A stretch of DNA of 64,000 nucleotides, from positions 3,373,001 to 3,437,000 of the forward strand of contig VISH01000002.1 of NCBI GenBank assembly GCA_007827375.1, in the 5' to 3' direction. The notes beneath the pieces were generated by a model that was given only the letters and a program-made list of their open reading frames with translations, was not told where the DNA came from and did not search any database. Of the stretch, positions 6,453 through 13,739 are shown one piece after another (position 1 is the first letter of the stretch; every line of letters begins with the position of its first letter). Made by a program: the position numbers and the translations under genes. Source of the DNA: Alteromonadaceae bacterium 2753L.S.0a.02. Lineage in GTDB: Bacteria > Pseudomonadota > Gammaproteobacteria > Pseudomonadales > Cellvibrionaceae.

Positions 6453-9434
6453 CTAAGGAGAAATAATGCGCGTGGTTTGTTCGCGGTAAATGGAATCAGC
6501 CAGATCGTTGGCGTTTATAAACAGCATATGGCGAATAAGTGATCCCGGGTCTACCCCCGCAGCCACCAAAGCAGACACAGTCACAGTTTCGCTGGCACCG
6601 GCAGGCAGCTGAGAAAAACTCCAGAAGACTTCATCACCAGCGTCACAAAAACCATTGGCAGCGCAATTGGTTTGCGCATTGGATGCCGGTATTGCATCGT
6701 TTAGGCGGTTGAAGGAAATACCTTCCGGTACGCGCAGCATCACCGAAACGTTATCCACAATATCGACAAGCGTGTTGTTGGTAACAATCACCTGCAGCGC
6801 CACAGAACCGCCCGGCTGTTCAGTGAGTTCCGCATCAAAAGAAACCGCCAAGGGCAGCGAGCCGTTTACCGTAACCGGTGTGTGAATAACACGATCAACC
6901 TCGAGCCCATCGGCATGGCGCAACCCAGCAACAGCAGTAAGCGAGCTAGCCAGGGTTGCATTGGCATCCAGGTTCACGATAACGGTGCGTACGACGGAAT
7001 CCGTAGGATTAATACTAGTTAGCGTCCAACTCACAGAATCGCCATTTTGCTCGCCATCGTCGCTGATGTTCAGCGCCGTTAAACCCTCGGGTAAAGCGAG
7101 GCTTAGGGTGGCATTGTTAAAGACGGCATTACCGGCATTTCCGAAATCCAGGCGATATTCGAAGGTCTCACCCGGAGCAACGGGATCTTGCGAGGCGGTA
7201 AGCGCAAATTGTGCATCCTGCCCAACAACAACGGCCGCGGCTTGCTCGAGATAGATCACGTCCGGCAATTCGCTTGCACTAATGAACATCGGTGTGGAGA
7301 TCACGGTACCCGGAGTCACTGATGCAGCAACGGTTGCAGCTACATAGATGCTGACGGATTCCCCTGCGGCCAACCGAGCAATGTTCCAGAAGACTTCGTC
7401 ACCCGCATCGCAATGCCCGTTGACCGCACAGTTGGCCTGAGCGTTGGAATTTCGATAGGCAACATCGTACAAACGGTTAAAGCTCACCCCATCAGGCACG
7501 CGCAGCTGAAGCGTAATGTCGTTCAGCAAGGATGCCGGGCTGGTATTACTAAGCGTTAGTAGGTACGTGAGCAGTCCACCGGGCGTTACCGGGCTAGACA
7601 AAAGTTGATAATCCACGGTGAGTGGCGACGCTGCGGCAACCGAAACCGGCACTTCAAGCACTCTGTCGATATCCCCCCCACCCGCGTACCTCAGTACTGC
7701 TTTTGCGGTGAGGCTCGAGCCCACGGCAATACCTGTATCCAACACAACATCGAGCACTCTGACTAGCGATAGTGTCGGGGCCAGATTGGCAATATCCCAA
7801 GTTATAACCCGGCCTGACTGCGTGCCCGCATCACTGATTGTCGCCACACTAAGGCCCGCCGGCAGGGTAAAGTTGATTTCAGCGTCTGTAACTGGCACAT
7901 TGCCAGCGTTACCAAAAGCGATTGTGTAGCTGAATGACTCACCGGGCACCACCGGATCTTTAGATGCCGTGAGTGTTGCGAATACCTCCTCCTCAGCGAC
8001 CACGTTGACTGTACGATTGCGAACAATATCTGCGGCAAACTCATCGGCAGAAACAACCAGAGGCAGGGTTATGCTTGTGCCGGGCGTCACAGCATCGCCA
8101 ACCGTGGCATCTATGTGGAAGGTCCAGCTTTCACCGGGGGCAATGTTTGCCAAAGACCAGCGTACCGTGTCACCGCTATCACAAAAGCCATTGGCGAGAC
8201 AGCCCGTGTGAGAGGTGCTGTTTTTCAGGGCAACATCGTTGAGGCGGTTAAAGCTGAGTCCCACCGGCACTGTGATTGAAAACACGAGGTTATTGAACGT
8301 CGTGTTAGCGGTACTGTTTGCGAGGGTAATAATGGTTTCCAGGTGGCCCCCAGGTACTGCGGGCGCGGATTTGACCAAAAAATCCAGGTAGTAAGGTCGC
8401 AGCCCAGCATTATTTGGTGCGCTGCCTGCGGCGATTTCTACAGCGTTGCTAAAACCGTCGCCATCGTAGTCTTCATCACCATCCAGCGTGCCGTTGTCGT
8501 CGGTATCTTCATCTGCGAGGTCATAAGCTAATAGGCGTTCCCAGCGGTTCGGCAAATTATCGCTATCGAAATCTTCATCGCCGTCGTCGGTACCGTTACC
8601 ATCGCTATCGGGAAAATTGGGGTTGCTACCAATGAGCAGTTCTTCGGAACTGAGTACACCGTCGCCATCCTGATCGCCGTCAATCACAGTTAGTAACAGA
8701 GTATCGCTATGCTCCTGAATACCATCGCTGACACTCAGTTGAATCTGGTATTCGCCTACGCCACACACGATAAGTATTGGCTCAGCCAACTCGTTATTAT
8801 TGAAACCTACCGTTGAACCCACCGGTTGATTAATCACACTCCAACTGAAGCTAACAATGTCTTCACTGGAAGCTGTGCCGTCGAGGGAAACGGGTGCCCC
8901 TAAAAATGCCTCGATCGAGTCGCCAGCTTCAGCAACAGGAGGTGTGTTGTCAGTAATGCTGACGGTGTCTGGCTCGCTGTTTTGCAGGCCATCGTTAACG
9001 ATAAGCTGCACCATATAAGTACCGATAACATCAACAACGAAACACGGGGTTTCGCTGGATAAATCGTCCAGAGCTGCGGCACTGCCAGCGGGCGCGCTGG
9101 TGAATGACCAAAGGAAACTCAAAGACTGATTCTGCGGGTCGGAAGAACTGCTGCCATCAAGACAGATACTGTCGCCTAGCAACGCCGCCTGATCAGGGCC
9201 CGCATTCGCGGTCGGTTTAGGGTCGGCATCCACGGCAATCACCAGGCTTGTACTTGCACTTGCTCCCAGGTCGTCTCTGGCAATCAACTGCACCACGTAA
9301 TTGCCAGCAAGATCGGCCAGTAGGGTTACGCTTAAACCTGAGTCTGCAGATAAACTGCTGGTGCTCAACGCAGGCTTTGAATTCAATGACCATTGATAAT
9401 CCAAGGGATCTCCGTCCGGGTCACGGGAAGCCAT
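6453..9434 (-). CDS. Large PKD / calcium-binding / repeat surface protein (body of a frameshifted lipoprotein)
   Basis: This 993-residue frame holds, in order: a half PKD domain (begins 'RDPDGDPLDYQW'), two further PKD/Ig-like domains to ~residue 245, an acidic stretch with thrombospondin type 3-like repeats ('DGDQDGDGVLSSEE', 'DSDGNGTDDGDEDFDSD', ~250-340), and five DUF11-like beta domains of two alternating kinds (A-B-A-B-A). Each A domain carries 'G-x-SFNRL-x-D' and a close cysteine pair, as in 'CAVNGHCDAGDEVFW'. Such modules bind calcium and mediate adhesion or carbohydrate contact outside the cell. The ATG at 9434 is in the middle of a PKD domain and has no signal peptide; the missing start lies in another frame at 9383-9628. 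The gene is therefore probably broken, or a deletion or sequencing error is present. A terminator follows it. Confidence 0.8.
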   Translation of the reverse strand: MASRDPDGDPLDYQWSLNSKPALSTSSLSADSGLSVTLLADLAGNYVVQLIARDDLGASASTSLVIAVDADPKPTANAGPDQAALLGDSICLDGSSSSDPQNQSLSFLWSFTSAPAGSAAALDDLSSETPCFVVDVIGTYMVQLIVNDGLQNSEPDTVSITDNTPPVAEAGDSIEAFLGAPVSLDGTASSEDIVSFSWSVINQPVGSTVGFNNNELAEPILIVCGVGEYQIQLSVSDGIQEHSDTLLLTVIDGDQDGDGVLSSEELLIGSNPNFPDSDGNGTDDGDEDFDSDNLPNRWERLLAYDLADEDTDDNGTLDGDEDYDGDGFSNAVEIAAGSAPNNAGLRPYYLDFLVKSAPAVPGGHLETIITLANSTANTTFNNLVFSITVPVGLSFNRLNDVALKNSTSHTGCLANGFCDSGDTVRWSLANIAPGESWTFHIDATVGDAVTPGTSITLPLVVSADEFAADIVRNRTVNVVAEEEVFATLTASKDPVVPGESFSYTIAFGNAGNVPVTDAEINFTLPAGLSVATISDAGTQSGRVITWDIANLAPTLSLVRVLDVVLDTGIAVGSSLTAKAVLRYAGGGDIDRVLEVPVSVAAASPLTVDYQLLSSPVTPGGLLTYLLTLSNTSPASLLNDITLQLRVPDGVSFNRLYDVAYRNSNAQANCAVNGHCDAGDEVFWNIARLAAGESVSIYVAATVAASVTPGTVISTPMFISASELPDVIYLEQAAAVVVGQDAQFALTASQDPVAPGETFEYRLDFGNAGNAVFNNATLSLALPEGLTALNISDDGEQNGDSVSWTLTSINPTDSVVRTVIVNLDANATLASSLTAVAGLRHADGLEVDRVIHTPVTVNGSLPLAVSFDAELTEQPGGSVALQVIVTNNTLVDIVDNVSVMLRVPEGISFNRLNDAIPASNAQTNCAANGFCDAGDEVFWSFSQLPAGASETVTVSALVAAGVDPGSLIRHMLFINANDLADSIYREQTTRIISP

Positions 9435-9628
9435 GGCGGTGTGGGTGCAGGTGTGGCACTCCGCCCTGGCGTTGGGTTGTCATTGCCGCCACCACCCCCG
9501 CCGCCACAGGCACCTAAAAAACCACTTGCCAGCAATGGAAGCAAGACGCATCTCACGCGCCTTATCGCACAATGGTGGTTTTTAGCCACTGCTTTAATCC
9601 ATTTATCTCTAGTGAATTTCATTTTCAT
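9383..9628 (-). pseudogene. Lipoprotein N-terminus of the PKD protein, out of frame with its body
   Basis: An 81-residue fragment with a lipoprotein signal (MKMKFTRDKW..., then 'LLPLLASGFLGAC'), the lipid-bearing cysteine, seven glycines and a Pro/Thr linker ('NPTPGRSATPAPTPPW'). This is the classic start of Cellvibrionaceae surface lipoproteins. It then runs into a TGA at 9383-9385 in a frame one base off the PKD body. The body frame has a TGA just after the glycine tract, so the frame change must lie between about 9394 and 9478, and slippage in the glycine codons cannot explain it. The N-terminal half of the first PKD domain is also missing, so a small deletion is more likely than a single-base error. 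ATG 9628 follows a GGGGCG ribosome site; ATG 9622 is an alternative. Confidence 0.7.
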
Positions 9629-9891
9629 CGCCCCGCATTTTTTGTTAACCACTTTTATTCGTTTCAATGCGCATCCGCGCATGTACTACTCCAATTTGCA
9701 AGATTCACTAAAACGTTTTTTCCCACGAGTACGCATGCACTCGCGGGCTAATCGTGGTAAATTTCGGGGAAAAAATAATCTGACGCTAACGAGAGTTAAC
9801 GCAAATTAAAAAGAAATAAGGTTTGTCTCGCGTAATCATTGCAATATATAGAGGCCAAACTCGGCCCGGGATATAAAAGTGTTACAGCGAT

Positions 9892-11961
9892 ATGAAGGAA
9901 ACTAAAAAGAACAAGCGCACCCGAAAACGGGGGGTGCAAGCTTCACGAGCGAAGCTTACTGCCGCGATGCATGGAGCGGGTTTTAAAACTCAGGCATCGC
10001 TGGCAGACCATATGGCCGATATCGAACAACTCGACCAACCGCCGAAAGATCTCATCAATCGTGCCTTTCGTGGCCTACCTGTAGAATTTCGTACCATTGA
10101 GCGGCTCGCTCAGGCGATGGGCGTTGAAGCTTACGATTTGCTCGCATCGCGACACGACCAGGAGACAAGCGCGCAAATCGAGAGCGCAAACGATGCAGTA
10201 ACCCCAGCCGAATCGGATGCAGAAGCGTTCGATCAAACGCCACGCCACTGGCACAGCGCCTGGTATACAAAAACTGCGGTTGCGGTAGCCGTGCTAGCGA
10301 TTTTTGGCATTACCGCGGCAATATTTGCGCACCGAAGCCTCACTACGGTAAATGACGTTAACATCAAATTACCACCAGTGGTCGACCGCTTTTCATTAAT
10401 TGTTATCGACGAACCCGATCTGCCGCACCTCATTACCGACGCGTTTCGCCATAAACTTTCTGAAGAATTCAATGTCGCCTCCGAATTCGCTACAACGGTT
10501 GCGGACTCACTGCAGCCAGATGTTCTGGCCGATGAGCTAGGTGCGGACCTCGTTATTCGCATCGCCACAGAACAGGTGGGGCACCACCTTGGCCTGCAAT
10601 TTTATCTGTACAGCATGGGCCAGGAATCCCTCGTCTGGACCGACGCAATCTTCGCGCCTACCACGCAACAGGTCAGCGAACAACTCGCCGACACCTTGCG
10701 TAAAGTACTGCTGGAAATAACGAAAACAGGAAATTTACAGCAATATCATTTTGTACATCCCAGTGCGCTACACGAATATCTGGTGGGCAGGGCCGCGCTT
10801 GACCAATATTCCGATATCAAAAACCTGGCAATCGCGCGGCAGCATTTTTCGGAGGCAATCAAGCTTGACGATAAGTTCGCGCTGGCGCAAGCCGGCATGT
10901 GCAATACCCTGAGCCAGGAATCCTGGTTGGGCGCCACCAAGAAAAAGCTCACCGATGCGGCAAGATTCTGTGAGCGGGGTCTGCTTCTCAATCAAAATCA
11001 CCCCTACCCGCTAATTGCCAATGCTGCTCGCCGCGTTGCCGAAGGACAGGTGCTGGAAGCCATTGATTTATTGGATAAAGTACTTGCAAACTATGGCGAA
11101 CACCTCAATGCATTGATTGAAATGGGAGACGCCCAATTGGCTGCACACATTAATCAGCCCAGCGAAGCTCGTCTCAACAAAGCTCTGGATTACGGCAGTC
11201 GCGCCGCACAAAAGAGCGACAACTATTGGCGAATCTATCAGTTATTAGGCCGCGCAAATTATTACGCAAAAAACATCAGTGCCGCGCTGGTGAGTTTTGA
11301 AAAAGTGGCTGAAACAGTACCCAATGAAGTGGTGCTTGCCAACCTGGGTACCATGTATTTTTGTCAAGGTGAATTTGGGCTCGCCGAAAAACAATATCAG
11401 CAGGTTAAACAACTCACACCAGATTCTTACCTTCCCTACGAATTTCTCGGCATGGTGAATTATTTCAATGGCAATTTTAAAGCGTCGTTGGAATTGCGTG
11501 AGTTAGCCATGGATAAAATTCAAAGCAAAGCCAACGACCACCAAATGTGGGGGGCCATTGGCGACAGCTATCGCCAACTGGGTGATCACGAAGGCGCGCG
11601 TCGGGCTTATCGAGAGGCTGCACGCATTATTGAAAAAGAAGCGCTAAACGGCGAGCATGCGGCTCAAAATCAGCTGTTTTTATTGCACTACTTGTTACAA
11701 CTGCAACAATTGCACGCGCAAGACAAGCCACCGGAAAAGCTGGAGTTAGCATTACAAGCGCTGCCACGCTACGAAAACGATATTGTCGATACGGCCGGCC
11801 TATCGCGGCTCAGTTATATTTATTTACAATTGGGGCATCGCGAAAAAGCAAAAGAAATATTTAGTAAGGCGGTTGACATTTGCCCGGGTTATCGAAAATT
11901 ACCCGATCTCGCCGCGCTGGTTAGCGATCAGAAAATTGCCGATCAAAGCAGCGATTTATGA
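9892..11961 (+). CDS. Membrane-anchored HTH regulator with periplasmic TPR domain
   Basis: A 689-residue protein with the architecture of a one-component membrane regulator. Residues ~1-90 are basic and look like a Cro/C1-type DNA-binding domain ('QASLADHMADIE', 'NRAFRGLPVEFRTIERLAQAMGV'). A single membrane helix lies at ~127-147. The periplasmic part starts with a TolB-N/CadC-like alpha-beta domain ('FSLIVIDEPDLPHLITDAF', ~165-285) and continues with about eight TPR-type repeats to the end. By analogy with CadC-like proteins it would sense an envelope signal and act on DNA at the membrane. It is divergent from the PKD lipoprotein gene, with ~260 bp between them, so that gene is a natural target. 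The domain order is clear; the ligand and targets are unknown. Confidence 0.75.
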   Translation: MKETKKNKRTRKRGVQASRAKLTAAMHGAGFKTQASLADHMADIEQLDQPPKDLINRAFRGLPVEFRTIERLAQAMGVEAYDLLASRHDQETSAQIESANDAVTPAESDAEAFDQTPRHWHSAWYTKTAVAVAVLAIFGITAAIFAHRSLTTVNDVNIKLPPVVDRFSLIVIDEPDLPHLITDAFRHKLSEEFNVASEFATTVADSLQPDVLADELGADLVIRIATEQVGHHLGLQFYLYSMGQESLVWTDAIFAPTTQQVSEQLADTLRKVLLEITKTGNLQQYHFVHPSALHEYLVGRAALDQYSDIKNLAIARQHFSEAIKLDDKFALAQAGMCNTLSQESWLGATKKKLTDAARFCERGLLLNQNHPYPLIANAARRVAEGQVLEAIDLLDKVLANYGEHLNALIEMGDAQLAAHINQPSEARLNKALDYGSRAAQKSDNYWRIYQLLGRANYYAKNISAALVSFEKVAETVPNEVVLANLGTMYFCQGEFGLAEKQYQQVKQLTPDSYLPYEFLGMVNYFNGNFKASLELRELAMDKIQSKANDHQMWGAIGDSYRQLGDHEGARRAYREAARIIEKEALNGEHAAQNQLFLLHYLLQLQQLHAQDKPPEKLELALQALPRYENDIVDTAGLSRLSYIYLQLGHREKAKEIFSKAVDICPGYRKLPDLAALVSDQKIADQSSDL

Positions 11962-12348
11962 CTTCAAGGCACAGCGAATAAACAAAGCATAACACAGCGC
12001 TTTGTCGAGCGTATTACCAGCAACGAGCAAACACTGATCGAGATCTGATTTACATTTGAACGTTGCAGACTGATATTCAACAGGCTGCCCCACAGTTCGT
12101 ACCGCAGCGCTGGCCGAGCTTAACATTTTAGAATCCGCGATGCGTTTGAGTTTATAACTCAACATCGCACCACTCACATCGTCAACCTCCTGCTGTAATT
12201 TCAGTAAACGCTTTTCGAGCTGGTTAACCTGCGCAGGTAAACTGTCGGTTTGCGGTAAGGTATCACGCATACGTGCGAGAGCTTGAGATGTTTGTTGCAG
12301 AGAAGTTTCGATATCTCTGGCTTTATCCTGTTCTATTTTTTGAGTCAT
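11956..12348 (-). CDS. Small coiled-coil protein, unknown function
   Basis: A 130-residue protein I do not recognise. Residues ~5-65 form a likely coiled coil ('LPAQVNQLEKRLLKLQQEV'). The C-terminal third holds four cysteines ('FKCKSDLDQCLLV', 'CYALFIRCALKS'), possibly paired. There is no signal peptide. Its 3' end overlaps the convergent HTH-TPR gene by 6 bp. It starts 9 bp after the TfoX-like gene, so the two are probably co-transcribed. Confidence 0.6.
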   Translation of the reverse strand: MTQKIEQDKARDIETSLQQTSQALARMRDTLPQTDSLPAQVNQLEKRLLKLQQEVDDVSGAMLSYKLKRIADSKMLSSASAAVRTVGQPVEYQSATFKCKSDLDQCLLVAGNTLDKALCYALFIRCALKS

Positions 12349-12357
12349 TAATTGTCA

Positions 12358-12687
12358 TTACTTGGGTGGTAAAGAAAACACAAAACTTTCGCAAAGGGCG
12401 ATCCACTCTCTTAACAACTGGGTATCGCTTATCGCGGGCTCTTCAACAAACACAAACCCTTTCATGGGTTTACCGGTAAAATCCATTTCATGGGCATGTG
12501 GTTTTTCCAGAGCCGCTTGATAATTATCGGGCCCCACTCGCGCCATTAAACGGTTTTCACTCACGCCAACGCACATATGGCCCGCCACCATAAACGCAAG
12601 GCCGCCAAACATTTTCTTCTCAACCACATCATTCCGCTCACCAAGCAACAGACGAATTCGCTGTGCCAGAGCCTCGTTATATGCCAT
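12358..12687 (-). CDS. TfoX N-terminal domain protein
   Basis: A 109-residue protein that matches the TfoX/Sxy N-terminal domain: 'VVEKKMFGGLAFMVAGHM', 'MARVGPDNYQAAL', 'MKGFVFVE' and a closing helix. Full-length TfoX/Sxy proteins (~200 residues) are competence co-activators working with CRP; stand-alone N-domain proteins like this are widespread and of unclear function, so the competence label should not be carried over. Cytoplasmic, no cysteine or metal motif seen. Likely first gene of a two-gene unit with the coiled-coil gene downstream. Confidence 0.85.
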   Translation of the reverse strand: MAYNEALAQRIRLLLGERNDVVEKKMFGGLAFMVAGHMCVGVSENRLMARVGPDNYQAALEKPHAHEMDFTGKPMKGFVFVEEPAISDTQLLREWIALCESFVFSLPPK

Positions 12688-12780
12688 GGTGTTTTTCCCT
12701 ACTCAAAACAATGTATTTGCCAAAACGCCCGGCTCATGGGCTACAATGCATACCTTGACAAACCATAAAAACTTATTTTA

Positions 12781-13644
12781 ATGATTCGAGTCCTGCCAGT
12801 GCTGTTGCTTCTTTGCTGTTTTACAGCACAGTTATCACAGGCAGCAAGCCCATTCGCCGTAAAATTCTGGAGTGGCGGGCCCGGCAGAAACAGTTACGAC
12901 ACGGGGCTGCTTAAGGCCGCGCTGGATGCGACCCGTACAACACACGGAAATTACAGCTTTGCAGTAGTCAACCGTTCTCTCGGCACTAACCGCGGCCGAC
13001 GCCTTCTCGCAGAAGGCGAGCTTATCAACATTTATGCGGCACCTATTCGACCACCCCACATTGCCCGATTAGAGCACATTATTCCGGTTGACTTCCCTAT
13101 TCTCGAAGGCTTGTTGGGCTATCGCAAGCTGATTATTCCAAGCGATAAAAAACATAATTTTGCAGAGATTAAAAGCCTTTCTGATTTGGCTAAATTTCGT
13201 GCAGGCCAAGGTAGGGCATGGCTCGATGTCGATATTCTGAAGTATAACAATCTGCCGGTTGTGGATAGCGGCGTGTATGAACAGCTGTTCGACATGCTGA
13301 AACGCGATCGCTTTGATTATATTCTGCTGGGGGCTCACGAGATAGACGAGGCATTGGATTACGCACATGATGTGCATCCCGACTTCATTATTTTGCCAGA
13401 CCTGCTAATTTACTACCCCTTTCCAGTTGTTTATCACGTCAGTAAAAATTACCCGGAGTTGGCTGCCCGTATCCTGATCGGCCTTAAAAAAGTGAAAGCC
13501 TCCGGTCAAATGGCAGACCTGTTTACCCGGCACTTTTCGGAAACGGTACAAGCGCTGCAGAACACCCGCACCCTACTGACAATTACCAACCCTTACGTCG
13601 AACAACATTCCCCCATCTCGAAACCCGTGTTAATGAAACAATAG
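12781..13644 (+). CDS. Orphan periplasmic binding-fold protein (SBP family 3-like), paralogue 1
   Basis: A 287-residue protein with a signal peptide (MIRVLPVLLLLCCFTAQLSQA, cleaved near residue 21). The fold looks like a two-lobe periplasmic solute-binding protein: an N-lobe, 'FPILEGLLGYRKLIIP', the hinge-type stretch 'LAKFRAGQGRAWLDVDIL', 'LFDMLKRDRFDYILLG' and a C-lobe 'YYPFPVVYHVSKNYPELA'. No permease or ATPase gene is adjacent. A clearly related protein is encoded at 26939-27859; both share 'AGQG-x-x-W-x-D', 'LF-x-ML-x-x-x-R-x-DY' and 'YP-x-x-x-Y'. The ligand is unknown. It may be a sensor or scavenging subunit instead of a transporter part. GH3 glucosidase follows 95 bp downstream on the same strand. 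Confidence 0.75.
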   Translation: MIRVLPVLLLLCCFTAQLSQAASPFAVKFWSGGPGRNSYDTGLLKAALDATRTTHGNYSFAVVNRSLGTNRGRRLLAEGELINIYAAPIRPPHIARLEHIIPVDFPILEGLLGYRKLIIPSDKKHNFAEIKSLSDLAKFRAGQGRAWLDVDILKYNNLPVVDSGVYEQLFDMLKRDRFDYILLGAHEIDEALDYAHDVHPDFIILPDLLIYYPFPVVYHVSKNYPELAARILIGLKKVKASGQMADLFTRHFSETVQALQNTRTLLTITNPYVEQHSPISKPVLMKQ

Positions 13645-13739
13645 CGGTAAAATCCACAAATACCGTTGACGATACAGCCACAGTTTGGCACTTTTAGCGC
13701 ATCCCGCCGAAATTAGAATAACAAACCGGAGACAATCCT

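Noticed and set aside
9500..9520. Slippage in the poly-glycine codons as cause of the lipoprotein frameshift
   Set aside because: A stop codon in the body frame lies between the glycine tract and the PKD domain, so a shift there would not join the frames.
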